Source of the DNA: Parerythrobacter_A sp963761775
Lineage (GTDB): Bacteria > Pseudomonadota > Alphaproteobacteria > Sphingomonadales > Sphingomonadaceae
Assembly: GCA_963761775.1 (NCBI GenBank)
Contig: CAVXIF010000011.1
Location: forward strand, 744,001-808,000
Direction of reading: 5' to 3'
DNA: 64,000 nucleotides
Both the position numbers and the translations under genes were made by a program. Under the pieces are notes generated by a model. It worked only from the letters and a program-made list of their open reading frames with translations. It had not been told where the DNA came from and did no database searches. Below, piece after piece: positions 45,980-54,816 of the stretch (positions are counted from its first letter, which is position 1; each line of letters starts with the position of its first letter).

Positions 45980-47161
45980 GTGCCGATCCGCCCGGCACGC
46001 TGGAGCCGGACGATAACCCGAATTTGCTTTTTCGTTGCCGCGCTGCTGGTCGCATCATCGCCGCCTGTCAGCCTGGCCGCGCGCACCACACCGGTTATCG
46101 AGGACGCGCCGGTCGTGTTGCTCAGCGACGCGCGGACCGGCCAGGTGCTTGTGGCGAAGAACGCCAATCACCGATTTATCCCCGCGTCGGTCGCCAAGGT
46201 AATGACTGCCTACACGGCGTTCGAGGAGATAGCGGCGGGACGGCTTGCTGCGGCGCAGACGATAACGATGCAACCGGACACCCAAAGCGCCTGGTATCGG
46301 CGCGGCTCGACGATGTTCATTCGCGAAGGACAGGCGGTTTCGGTGGAAAGCTTGCTGTCAGGTATCGCTGCCGTGTCCGCAAACGATGCCAGCGTGGCTT
46401 TGGCGGAGGGTCACAGTGGTTCGGTAGCGGGCTGGACGCGATTGATGAATGCCAACGCGAGGGCGCTCGATATGCGCAACAGCCATTTTGCAACGCCCAA
46501 TGGCTGGCCGGACGAAGGGCGCAGCTTCACCACTGCAGCGGACCTGACGCTGCTGGCAACGGCGCTGGTAACGCGACATCCGCAGCAATATGCGCGCTAT
46601 TTCGGGCAGCCTGGTCTCGCGTTCAACGGCATCGCACAGCGCAATCATGATCCGATAACGGGGCGCGTTGCGGGCGCCGATGGTATCAAAACCGGCTATA
46701 CGCGGCAGGCGGGCCTGACTTTCGTCGGCAGCGCGGAACGCGACGGAACACGGCTCGTCTTGGTGCTCGCCGGGCTAAGCGACTACGACGAGCGTGGCGA
46801 CCTGGCCCGCGTGTTGATAGGGTGGGGTTTCGACGGTTTCGAGCGCCGCGTTCTTTATAGAACCGGAACCTTCGTTGGAACGGCACAGGTACAGGATAGT
46901 GCGGTTAGTCAGGTTTCTCTGCACACAACCGAACCGGTCGCGGTTGCAATCCCCAAGGATGCGGCGGGAATAGCAAGCCGCAGCATTCGCTATGCCGGGC
47001 CCCTGCGCGCGCCTGTTGCGGAAGGGCAGATCGTCGCACAACTGGTCATCGAGATCGAGGGCATGGAACCGGTCAGCTACCCGCTCGCCGCGACACGCAA
47101 TGCACCGTTGGCGAACCCGATACAGCGCATTGCCAACGGTTTCCGGAGCTGGTTGCCATGA
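45980..47161 (+). CDS. dacC: D-alanyl-D-alanine carboxypeptidase (PBP5/6 type)
   Basis: The enzyme removes the last D-Ala of peptidoglycan stem peptides. It has a signal peptide (FFVAALLVASSPPVSLAA), and the three active-site motifs SVAK (about residue 66), SAND and KTGYT. The C-terminal PBP5-like beta domain and an amphipathic tail (IQRIANGFRSWLP) that could bind the inner membrane are present. GTG 45980 starts immediately after the rlpA stop. The end overlaps tmk (ATGA). The symbol is by family resemblance; dacA or dacF would be equally fair. Confidence 0.9.
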   Translation: MPIRPARWSRTITRICFFVAALLVASSPPVSLAARTTPVIEDAPVVLLSDARTGQVLVAKNANHRFIPASVAKVMTAYTAFEEIAAGRLAAAQTITMQPDTQSAWYRRGSTMFIREGQAVSVESLLSGIAAVSANDASVALAEGHSGSVAGWTRLMNANARALDMRNSHFATPNGWPDEGRSFTTAADLTLLATALVTRHPQQYARYFGQPGLAFNGIAQRNHDPITGRVAGADGIKTGYTRQAGLTFVGSAERDGTRLVLVLAGLSDYDERGDLARVLIGWGFDGFERRVLYRTGTFVGTAQVQDSAVSQVSLHTTEPVAVAIPKDAAGIASRSIRYAGPLRAPVAEGQIVAQLVIEIEGMEPVSYPLAATRNAPLANPIQRIANGFRSWLP

Positions 47162-47796
47162 CTCGCGGGCGCTTCATCACGCTTGAGGGTGGGGAGGGCA
47201 CCGGGAAGTCCACACAGGCCCGTCTTTTGGCCACGACCTTATGCAATGCAGGGTACGAAGTGGTGACAACGCGCGAACCCGGCGGCACGCCCGGTGCGGA
47301 AGCTATCCGGACACTGCTGCTTTCGCCACCGAACGGCGCATGGAATGCGCGCGCGGAGGCGCTGCTGTTCGCCGCCGCCCGCAGCGATCATGTCGCAACG
47401 CTTATCGAACCGGCGCTTGCCAGTGGCACATGGGTTGTATGTGATCGATTTATCGATTCAAGTCGTGCCTATCAGGGGGTTGGTAATGCACTAGGCGATG
47501 CTGCGATCAATACGCTGCATGAGCTGGGGAGCGGTGGATTGCTGCCCGACCTGACAATCCTGATCGATGTGCCTCAAGCGGTTGCACAAGCGCGGGTCAG
47601 CGCGCGAGACGGAGCCGACACCGACGCAATCGGGGGGCGGGATACAACCTATCACGAGGCTGTCGTGGCTGCGTTTTCGCGTTTCGCGAAGGAGGACCCG
47701 TCGCGCTTCGCGTGCGTGGATGGGCAGGGCACGATCGACGCCGTACAGGCGCGGATTATCGCTGTCGTCGCGCAGCTGACGGCGGGCGCGGTGTGA
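47158..47796 (+). CDS. tmk: Thymidylate kinase
   Basis: The kinase makes dTDP from dTMP and ATP. The 212-residue protein has the P-loop EGGEGTGKSTQARLL, TTREPGGTPGAEAIR (DRX-type substrate loop), VVCDRFIDSSRAYQG and a lid region. It starts within the dacC stop and its own stop overlaps the holB start (GTGA). The tmk-holB-metG-tatD order is widespread in alphaproteobacteria. Confidence 0.95.
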   Translation: MTRGRFITLEGGEGTGKSTQARLLATTLCNAGYEVVTTREPGGTPGAEAIRTLLLSPPNGAWNARAEALLFAAARSDHVATLIEPALASGTWVVCDRFIDSSRAYQGVGNALGDAAINTLHELGSGGLLPDLTILIDVPQAVAQARVSARDGADTDAIGGRDTTYHEAVVAAFSRFAKEDPSRFACVDGQGTIDAVQARIIAVVAQLTAGAV

Positions 47797-48731
47797 CGTC
47801 GTCACCACTCCCGCCACACGAACAATGGACGCGCGCAATGGCGGGTGACCGTATGCATCACGCTTGGTTGCTGAGCGGCCGCGCAGGCATGGGCAAATCC
47901 CGCTTCGCCATGCATGCTGCCCGTGCTCTTGGTGGACGCGAGCGAAGGGACAAGCGAACATGCCGATATCCACCGCATCACGATGGGTCCGAAGGACGAC
48001 TCAAACGCGCGAAAGGCTGCCGACGGCAAACCCTTCGACCGTGCGCGCAGCATCCGTGTCGATCAGGTACGTGCATTGCAGCGCCGTCTGGTGACCCGCC
48101 CGACACTCGGTGCGCGCCGGGCAGTCATCATCGACCCGGTCGACAACATGGAAACAGCTGCGGCCAACGCCTTGTTGAAAAGCCTGGAAGAACCACCGGT
48201 CGGCACGTTCTTCCTGCTTGTTTCGCACCGCCCGGGCGGATTGCTGCCGACCATCCGGTCGCGCTGTCGCGGGCTGCATTTCGCGCCGCTCTCCGACGAT
48301 GTCCTTCGTGCCGACCTGCGCGCTTCACACCCTGATGCAGACGCTAGGACAATCGACGCCGCCATCATCGCCGCAAGGGGATCACCCGGCGCAGCACATG
48401 ATTTTCTCGCAAGCGATCACATCCGGTTATTTGCAATATTACAGCAGCTCGTCGCGCATGGTTCGAGTGATATGCCTGTCATGGCGTGCTGGGCGCCCGG
48501 CCGAAGCCGGAAGCCATCCAGCATGCGTTCTCTCTTTCACGCGCATTGCTGAGCCAAGCCATCCGCTCGACAAGCAGGGAAGGTCAGGCATCGGCCATCG
48601 AGGCGCATGACAAGATCGTGCGTTTGCAGGCACAGGCCCCGACGATGAATTTCGACCCCGGCCTGTTGCTGAATGAACTGGCCGCCTTGCTCGCACAGGT
48701 CGGCACAGCTAGCGAAAACGCCCATGCCTGA
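47793..48731 (+). CDS. holB: DNA polymerase III delta' subunit (two apparent frameshifts)
   Basis: The delta' subunit is part of the clamp loader. The start GTG 47793 is followed by HHAWLLSGRAGMGKSRFA (Walker A). One extra base near 47929 (CTT for CT) moves the frame to VDASEGTSEHADIHRI, then RSIRVDQVRALQRRL, NALLKSLEEPPVGTFFLLVSHRP and RSRCRGLHFAPL. One missing base near 48484 restores the C-terminal collar domain (RPKPEAIQHAFSLSRALL). The corrected protein has 312 residues. The four-Cys zinc module normally placed after Walker A is absent. Confidence 0.85.
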
Positions 48732-50295
48732 TCCCTATTACGTTACCACGGCCATCAGTTACCCGAACGGCCCGCCGCATATCGGCCACGCGTACGAGGC
48801 GATTGCCGCCGATGTCGTTGCACGCTTCCGCCGCCAATGCGGCCATCGCGTGCGGTTTCAGACGGGAACCGACGAGCATGGCCTGAAAATGGCGCGTAAG
48901 GCGGAAGAGCAGGGCATGACGGCTCGTGCGTTGGCCGACGAAATGTCGGGCCTGTTCCGCACCATGTGCGACGCGCTGAATATTACCTACGATCGCTTCA
49001 TCCGCACTGTCGATGCCGACCATCACCGCGCCAGCCAGGCACTTTGGCGCGCGATGGAGGAACAGGACGACCTCTATCTTGACCGTTACGAAGGGTGGTA
49101 CTCGGTCCGCGACGAAGCCTATTACGACGCTTCGGAATTGAGCGAAGGCGAGGGCGGAGAGAAGCTGTCGCCGCAAGGCACGCCGGTCGAATGGACAGTA
49201 GAGGAAAGCTGGTTTTTCCGCCTGTCGCGCTATCAGGACAAGCTGGTCGCATTGTTGGAAACGCCCGGTTTCCTCGAACCCGAAAGCCGCCGCAACGAGA
49301 TGCTGTCCTTCGTGCGGGGCGGCCTGCGCGACCTGTCTATCAGCCGGACCAGTTTCGACTGGGGCGTCGCGGTGCCGGGCAATGACGGCCACGTCATGTA
49401 TGTCTGGGTCGACGCGCTGACCAATTATCTGACCGGGCTGGGCTATCCGGAAAAAACCGACGACATGGCTGCGTTCTGGCCTGCCGACCTGCACCTGATC
49501 GGCAAGGACATCGTCAGGTTCCATGCGGTCTATTGGCCCGCATTCCTGATGAGCGCCGGCTTGCCGATGCCCAAACAGGTATTCGGCCACGGTTTCCTGC
49601 TTAATCGCGGCCGTAAGGAAAGCAAATCGCTGGGCAACGTGACCGATCCGGTCGCACTGGCGCAGCAATTCGGCGTGGACCAGCTGCGGTATTTCCTGAT
49701 GCGGGAGGTCGCATTCGGACAAGACGGTTCCTATTCGGAGGCGGCAATCGTGACGCGGTGCAATGCGGAACTGGCCAACAGCTTCGGCAACCTAGCGCAA
49801 CGCACTTTGTCGATGATATACAAGAATTTGGACGGTGTACTGTCCGCCGACATGGACATGCAGCCAGTGGACGACGCGCTGGCGGCCAAAGTCCGCGAGG
49901 AATGCGATGCGCTGCGTGCGGCATTCGAGAACCTGGCATTCAGCGATGGTCTGGAGGCGTGGATGCGGGCCGTGTTTGCCTGCAACCAGTATGTCGATGA
50001 TACCGCGCCGTGGGCGCTGCGCAAAACCGATCCGGAGCGGATGAATACCGTTCTGATGGTCTTGTTCAAAATGGTGCGGGATCTGGCAATCGCCGTATTG
50101 CCGGTGGTCCCCGATGCCGGGAATATGCTGCTCGACCAAATGGGCGTTCCACCCAACGCGCGCAGCTATGCCGACTTGTTAGACGATGGATGGTTTGCAA
50201 GACGTGCGGCGACAGGCGTTGCGCTGAAAAAGCCCGTAGGTGCGTTTCCGCGCCTCGATGAACCCGCCGCCGAAGCGGAGCGTGCGACGTGTTGA
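48724..50295 (+). CDS. metG: Methionyl-tRNA synthetase
   Basis: The class I synthetase charges tRNA-Met. The 523-residue protein has YPNGPPHIGHAYEAIAADV (HIGH motif) near residue 15, a connective region without a Cys4 zinc knuckle, YVWVDALTNYL, and the signature NRGRKESKSLGNV, in which KESKS stands for KMSKS. The anticodon-binding domain follows (WALRKTDPERMNTVL). ATG 48724 overlaps the holB stop by eight bases. No C-terminal dimerization extension is present. Confidence 0.95.
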   Translation: MPDPYYVTTAISYPNGPPHIGHAYEAIAADVVARFRRQCGHRVRFQTGTDEHGLKMARKAEEQGMTARALADEMSGLFRTMCDALNITYDRFIRTVDADHHRASQALWRAMEEQDDLYLDRYEGWYSVRDEAYYDASELSEGEGGEKLSPQGTPVEWTVEESWFFRLSRYQDKLVALLETPGFLEPESRRNEMLSFVRGGLRDLSISRTSFDWGVAVPGNDGHVMYVWVDALTNYLTGLGYPEKTDDMAAFWPADLHLIGKDIVRFHAVYWPAFLMSAGLPMPKQVFGHGFLLNRGRKESKSLGNVTDPVALAQQFGVDQLRYFLMREVAFGQDGSYSEAAIVTRCNAELANSFGNLAQRTLSMIYKNLDGVLSADMDMQPVDDALAAKVREECDALRAAFENLAFSDGLEAWMRAVFACNQYVDDTAPWALRKTDPERMNTVLMVLFKMVRDLAIAVLPVVPDAGNMLLDQMGVPPNARSYADLLDDGWFARRAATGVALKKPVGAFPRLDEPAAEAERATC

Positions 50296-51065
50296 TCGAT
50301 AGCCATTGCCACCTCGAATACGAGCGCGTCGTCGAGGACCAGGCCGGTGTCCTCGCCCGCGCGCGCGATGCCGGGGTGACAGGCTTCCTGAACATTTCGA
50401 CCAAGCAGTCCGAATGGGACCAAGTCGTCGCCACCGCACATCGCGAACCAGACGTTTGGGCCAGCGTGGGCATCCATCCACACGAAGCGGACGCGCATGC
50501 CGATCTCGGGCGCGGGGCTTTGCTGGCCGCCAGCGCCGACCCGCGCGTTATCGCAATCGGCGAGACGGGGCTGGATTATTATTACGACAAATCGGACCGC
50601 GCCGTGCAGCAGGCATTGTTCCGGATGCATATCGGTGTGGCGCGCGAAACCGGCCTGCCCATAATCATCCACACCCGCGATGCCGAAGACGATACGGTCG
50701 GCATCCTGGCGGATGAGCTGGGGAAGGGCGCGTTCCCCGCACTTATCCATTGCTTCACGGCATCGGAGGCGTTCGGTCGAAAGGTGCTGGAGCTGGGCCT
50801 GACGATTTCCTTGTCGGGCATCGTGACCTTCAAAAACGCCAAGCCCCTGCAGGTATTTGCCGCATCCATTCCCCAGGATCGACTGCTGGTGGAAACCGAT
50901 AGCCCCTTCCTTGCGCCAGTGCCACATCGCGGAAAGCCATGCGAACCCGGCTTTGTGCGTGACACCGCGACGTTTCTCGCCGACTTGCGCGGCGAAACGC
51001 TGGACGAGCTGGCAAGCTACACAACTGCGAATTTCTTCCGCCTGTTTAGCAAGGCCGCGGCATGA
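50289..51065 (+). CDS. tatD: TatD family metal-dependent hydrolase
   Basis: The 258-residue TIM-barrel protein starts MLIDSHCHLEY (H-x-H metal ligands), with GIHPHEA, IGETGLDYYYDK, PIIIHTRDAEDDT, LIHCFTASEAF and LLVETDSPFLAP. TatD-type enzymes are 3'-5' deoxyribonucleases or D-aminoacyl hydrolases; it is not part of the Tat translocase. GTG 50289 overlaps the metG stop, and its own stop overlaps the next gene (ATGA). Confidence 0.92.
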   Translation: MLIDSHCHLEYERVVEDQAGVLARARDAGVTGFLNISTKQSEWDQVVATAHREPDVWASVGIHPHEADAHADLGRGALLAASADPRVIAIGETGLDYYYDKSDRAVQQALFRMHIGVARETGLPIIIHTRDAEDDTVGILADELGKGAFPALIHCFTASEAFGRKVLELGLTISLSGIVTFKNAKPLQVFAASIPQDRLLVETDSPFLAPVPHRGKPCEPGFVRDTATFLADLRGETLDELASYTTANFFRLFSKAAA

Positions 51066-51829
51066 AGCTGATAATGCTCGGTTCGGGCACATCGACCGGT
51101 GTGCCGCGTATTGGCGGCGACTGGGGCGATTGCGATCCCGAGGAGCCCCGCAACCGGCGAACGCGGGTTTCGGTAGTTGTCGAAAGCGATTCAGGATCGC
51201 GTCTGCTGGTCGATACCTCCACCGATATGCGCCAGCAATTTCTTGCCAACCGGCTGAACCGCATCGACGGTGTTTTCTGGACTCACGACCATGCGGATCA
51301 CTGTCATGGCATCGACGAGCTACGGGCCCTCCGGTTCGGGCGCAAGAATCCGATCCCGGGATATGGTTCGCCCGAGACGGTGCGGCGCTTGCGCCAGCGG
51401 TTCGACTACGTATTCGCGGGCCAGCATGGCTATCCCACCATCGTATCGCTCGACACACTGGATCGCATGCGCATGTGTGCCGGGTTCGGTGTGGAATGGT
51501 GCCAAATGCCGCACGGACCAACACAGAGTACTGCCTTCCGCTTCGAAGCTGATGGCAAGTCCATTGCGTATCTAACTGATTTTAGTGAAATAACCCGTGA
51601 CATGAACGAGCTGGTCGATGGCGTCGATATTTTGGTCACCGACTGTCTGCGACGCGAGCCACATCCAACACACGCCAATCTCGGTATGGCGCTCGAGCTT
51701 GCAAAAACGTCCGGTGCCAAGGCTACTGTGCTTAGCCACATGGACAAGAGCCTGGATTATCGTACCTTGTGCGCCGAAATGCCGGATGGTGTTCATGTTG
51801 GCTATGATGGACTGGAACTGGCAGCATGA
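51062..51829 (+). CDS. PhnP-like MBL-fold metallo-hydrolase
   Basis: The 255-residue metallo-beta-lactamase-fold protein has LGSGTSTGVPRIGGDWGDCDP, THDHADHCHGIDELR with the H-x-H-x-D-H metal site, YLTDFSEI and LSHMDKSLDY. It resembles PhnP-type phosphodiesterases. No C-P lyase genes are near, so its substrate may be another cyclic phosphodiester or nucleotide. It is coupled to tatD upstream and to a small membrane-protein gene downstream. Confidence 0.87.
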   Translation: MKLIMLGSGTSTGVPRIGGDWGDCDPEEPRNRRTRVSVVVESDSGSRLLVDTSTDMRQQFLANRLNRIDGVFWTHDHADHCHGIDELRALRFGRKNPIPGYGSPETVRRLRQRFDYVFAGQHGYPTIVSLDTLDRMRMCAGFGVEWCQMPHGPTQSTAFRFEADGKSIAYLTDFSEITRDMNELVDGVDILVTDCLRREPHPTHANLGMALELAKTSGAKATVLSHMDKSLDYRTLCAEMPDGVHVGYDGLELAA

Positions 51830-51996
51830 CCGGCTCGACGTGGTTCACGATCATCTGGGGTGTCGGCGTTCTGGCGCTGGCTGGTGCGGCGCTTGCTTCG
51901 TACCGGCTCAATTGGCAGCGAGGCTTGAGTTACGCTTTCATTTGGGGAGCGTTGTTTGCCGGAGTAACGTTGCTGTTTAATCTAGCCAACGGATAG
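51826..51996 (+). CDS. Small two-helix membrane protein
   Basis: The 56-residue protein starts at ATG 51826, overlapping the MBL gene stop (ATGA). It has two hydrophobic segments, FTIIWGVGVLALAGAALAS and LSYAFIWGALFAGVTLLF, joined by a short basic loop (YRLNWQRG). It has no known domain. Its coupling to a chain of housekeeping genes suggests that it is a real gene. The function is unknown. Confidence 0.75.
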   Translation: MTGSTWFTIIWGVGVLALAGAALASYRLNWQRGLSYAFIWGALFAGVTLLFNLANG

Positions 51997-52063
51997 AACG
52001 CACGATGAAAACCAAAGTGGGAGTTTTACATAATATCTATTATCGCTTTGTAGGGTTGGCGGG

Positions 52064-52822
52064 ATGAAGCGGCTTCTCGACATCATGGCCACCCTTCGAG
52101 ATCCCCAGCGAGGATGCGAATGGGATGTTGCGCAGACCGCTGAAACCATCGTGCCCCACACGATCGAGGAAGCTTACGAGGTCGCCGATGCGGTCGAACA
52201 AGGCGACAGCGAAGCTCTGCGCGACGAACTCGGCGACTTGTTGTTTCAGGTCGTATTTCAGGCGCGCATCGCCGCGGAAGCTGGCACATTCAATTTCGAC
52301 GATGTCGTGACCGCTGTTTCGAACAAGCTGGAAGCCCGCCATCCGCATATCTTCGGGTCGGAAACCCTGCCGGGTGGCATGCAGGAGGCACGGTGGGAAT
52401 CGCTGAAGGAACAGGAGCGCGCCGCCAAGGGCGAGACCAGCGCGATGGATGGTGTCGCAACCGCCCTCCCGGCATTGCTGCGCGCCGAAAAGCTGCAAAA
52501 GCGCGCCAAGCGCGACGGGTTCGACTGGGGCGATACCGCAGGGCCGACCGCCAAGCTCCACGAGGAAATGCAGGAGCTTGCCGAGGCGTCGGTTGATCGA
52601 CGCGAAGAAGAAGCAGGCGACCTGCTGTTCGCGGCAGTCAATGTCGTGCGCGCCTATGGAATTGCGCCAGAAACGGCGCTGCGGCGCGGAAACGCCAAGT
52701 TCGAACGCCGTTATCGCAAAATGGAAACTTTCGCAGACGGGCAGTTCGCATCGCTCTCGCTGGAGGAGCAGGAAGCATTGTGGCAGCGCGCCAAGGCCAG
52801 CGAAATACCCGCTAAAGGGTGA
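52064..52822 (+). CDS. mazG: Nucleoside triphosphate pyrophosphohydrolase MazG
   Basis: The 252-residue enzyme hydrolyses NTPs to NMPs and may lower (p)ppGpp. Two MazG domains are visible: HTIEEAYEVADAVEQGD with LRDELGDLLFQVVFQA, and KLHEEMQELAEA with EEEAGDLLFAAVNVVRAYG. The end KFERRYRKME is typical. It begins 67 bases after the small membrane-protein gene and ends in an 11-base overlap with the convergent hflX. Confidence 0.93.
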   Translation: MKRLLDIMATLRDPQRGCEWDVAQTAETIVPHTIEEAYEVADAVEQGDSEALRDELGDLLFQVVFQARIAAEAGTFNFDDVVTAVSNKLEARHPHIFGSETLPGGMQEARWESLKEQERAAKGETSAMDGVATALPALLRAEKLQKRAKRDGFDWGDTAGPTAKLHEEMQELAEASVDRREEEAGDLLFAAVNVVRAYGIAPETALRRGNAKFERRYRKMETFADGQFASLSLEEQEALWQRAKASEIPAKG

Positions 52823-54141
52823 GGTAGCGCCCGTATTCCTTTCGGCTCAACCTGACGCGCATCGCCAGTTCCGGCCCCGCCTGTTCCACAGCATCGGCCT
52901 CCGACAAAACCTCTCCATGAGCGTGCAACCACGAAATCCGCTGCCCATCGCCGCTGGGCACCATGAAATCATAAATCTCGGCGTCCGATGTCAGCAGTGC
53001 ATCTATTCGCGTCAATAAATCGTCGACTCCGGCTCCGGTTAGCGCCGACGTGGCAATGCGGTCGGCATCGGCAGCCAGTAGCGGTTCCAGTTCCACCGCA
53101 CGTTCACCCTCCACCAAATCCCATTTGTTCCACGCCTCGACAATCGGGATTTCGCTTGTGCCGTCCTCACTGTCGATGACGCCGAGATCGGACAGGATCG
53201 CCAGCACTTGCTGTTTCTGTGCCCCCGCCGCCGGGTTCGCCATGTCGCGGACATGCACGATAACATCGGCTCCGGTCACTTCTTCCAATGTCGCGCGGAA
53301 GGCGGCAATGAGTTGCGTCGGCAAGTCCGAAATAAAGCCGACGGTATCTGACATAATTGCCTTTTCGACGCCCGGTAGGCGGATTGCGCGCATGGTCGGG
53401 TCGAGCGTGGCGAACAACAGATCCTCGGCCATCACATCCGCGCCGGTCAGGCGGTTGAACAGCGTGGACTTGCCCGCATTGGTATAGCCGACCAGCGCAA
53501 TGACCGGCCACGGTGCCTTGCCTCGCCGCTGGCGATGGAGAGCGCGCGTTTTGCGAACCTGGTCCAGCTCGCGGCGCAGTCGCCCCATCCGCTGGCGGAT
53601 CATGCGGCGGTCGGCCTCGATCTGGGTTTCGCCCGGACCACCAAGGAAGCCGAAGCCACCACGCTGGCGCTCGAGGTGGGTCCAGCTGCGAACCAGGCGG
53701 CTCTGCTGGTAATCGAGATGCGCCAGTTCGACTTGCAGCCTACCCTCGGCAGTCGCGGCGCGCTCGCCGAAAATCTCGAGGATCAGGCCGGTGCGGTCGA
53801 TGACCTTGCGCTTGAGCTCGTCCTCCAGGTTGCGCTGCTGGATCGGACTGAGTGCGCCGTCGACGATGACCAGCTCGGCATCGTTCTGGTCGCACTGCGT
53901 AGCTATATTCACCACTTGCCCCGATCCGAATAGCGTATTCGGCCGGACATTGCGCACTGGCAACACGGTCGCCTCGGCAATTTCGATCCCGATTGCGAGC
54001 GCAAGACCACATGCCTCCGCAAGCCGTTCCGCCGCGTCGAGTTCGTAAGCCACGCCGCGAATATCGGGGCACAGCACCACTGCCCGCGCGCCACGCGTGA
54101 CTTCGGACTGGAGTTCGGTGGTAAAGCTCAGCTGTCGTCAC
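52812..54141 (-). CDS. hflX: Ribosome-associated GTPase HflX (apparent 5' frameshift)
   Basis: HflX splits stalled or stress-idle ribosomes. The protein has the glycine-rich segment GGFGFLGGPGETQIEADRR, G1 VGYTNAGKSTLFN, G3 DTVGFI and NKWD, and the N-terminal HflX domain (LFGSGQV, IVDGALSPIQQRNLE). The first clear in-frame start is GTG 54080, but family-like sequence (ELQSEVTRGARAVVLCPDI) continues upstream. One extra base in the AAA at 54123-54125 would join it to GTG 54141, which overlaps the hfq stop and gives 442 residues. I annotate the longer span. Confidence 0.88.
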
Positions 54142-54715
54142 CCTTAAGATCGACCGGAGCGGCTGGCTGGATAGTCGATGCGGCGTGTTTGTAGACCAGT
54201 TGCAGGTAGGCGTCGCGTTCCAGCACCATGCAGAACTGGTCGTATGCCGCGATTGCCCCTTGCAGCATGACGCCGTTCACGAGGAACATCGTGACCTGCA
54301 CATCGGCATCGCGCACGCTGGCGAGAAAAACGTCCTGCAAGACGCGCTGTTTCCGGTTGCCGTCCTGGCTGGGCAGATCCGAAGCGTCCATCGTTTGCGA
54401 CGGCATGATGGTGCTGATGGCATGCTTGTAAACCAGCTGCGATTGCCCGTCGCGACGCAGCAGGATCGAGAAATTGTCGAACCAGGTGATGATGCCCTGC
54501 AACTTAACGCCCTTCACCAGAAACATGGTGACGGGCGATTTCTCTTTACGAAGCACATTCAGGAACGAGTCCTGCAGGCTGCCCGCTTTTAAACTTTTCT
54601 TTACTTTCGCAGGAGCTTCCGGTTCGGGAGCCGGGCGGGCTGACAGGGTGCGTCCTTCGGACATCGTTCGGGCCTTTTCTTTTGTCTTTTTGGCTACCGG
54701 CTTGCGCAGGTGCAT
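54128..54715 (-). CDS. hfq: RNA chaperone Hfq with two Sm domains in one chain
   Basis: Hfq pairs small RNAs with mRNAs as a ring of six Sm domains. This 195-residue protein has two complete Sm domains: LQDSFLNVLRKEKSPVTMF and LVYKHAISTI (about residues 48-104), then LQDVFLASVRDADVQVTMF and LVYKHAASTI (about 128-184), joined by a polar linker. Each has the VTMFLV-x-G-V-x-LQG strand pair and the YKHA Sm2 motif. A trimer would give a six-fold ring. The first ATG at 54715 adds a basic segment before ATG 54664 (MSEGRTLSARP); the true start is uncertain. It lies between ntrX and hflX. Confidence 0.92.
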   Translation of the reverse strand: MHLRKPVAKKTKEKARTMSEGRTLSARPAPEPEAPAKVKKSLKAGSLQDSFLNVLRKEKSPVTMFLVKGVKLQGIITWFDNFSILLRRDGQSQLVYKHAISTIMPSQTMDASDLPSQDGNRKQRVLQDVFLASVRDADVQVTMFLVNGVMLQGAIAAYDQFCMVLERDAYLQLVYKHAASTIQPAAPVDLKGDDS

Positions 54716-54816
54716 TCTGGCGGATGGTCACACCATCGCACCGTTCCGTGGCGTCAATATGATGACAAAAGGTATCGTTTTCAACCATCGGGTCGGCTGA
54801 TGGAGCGGTAAGGTGC

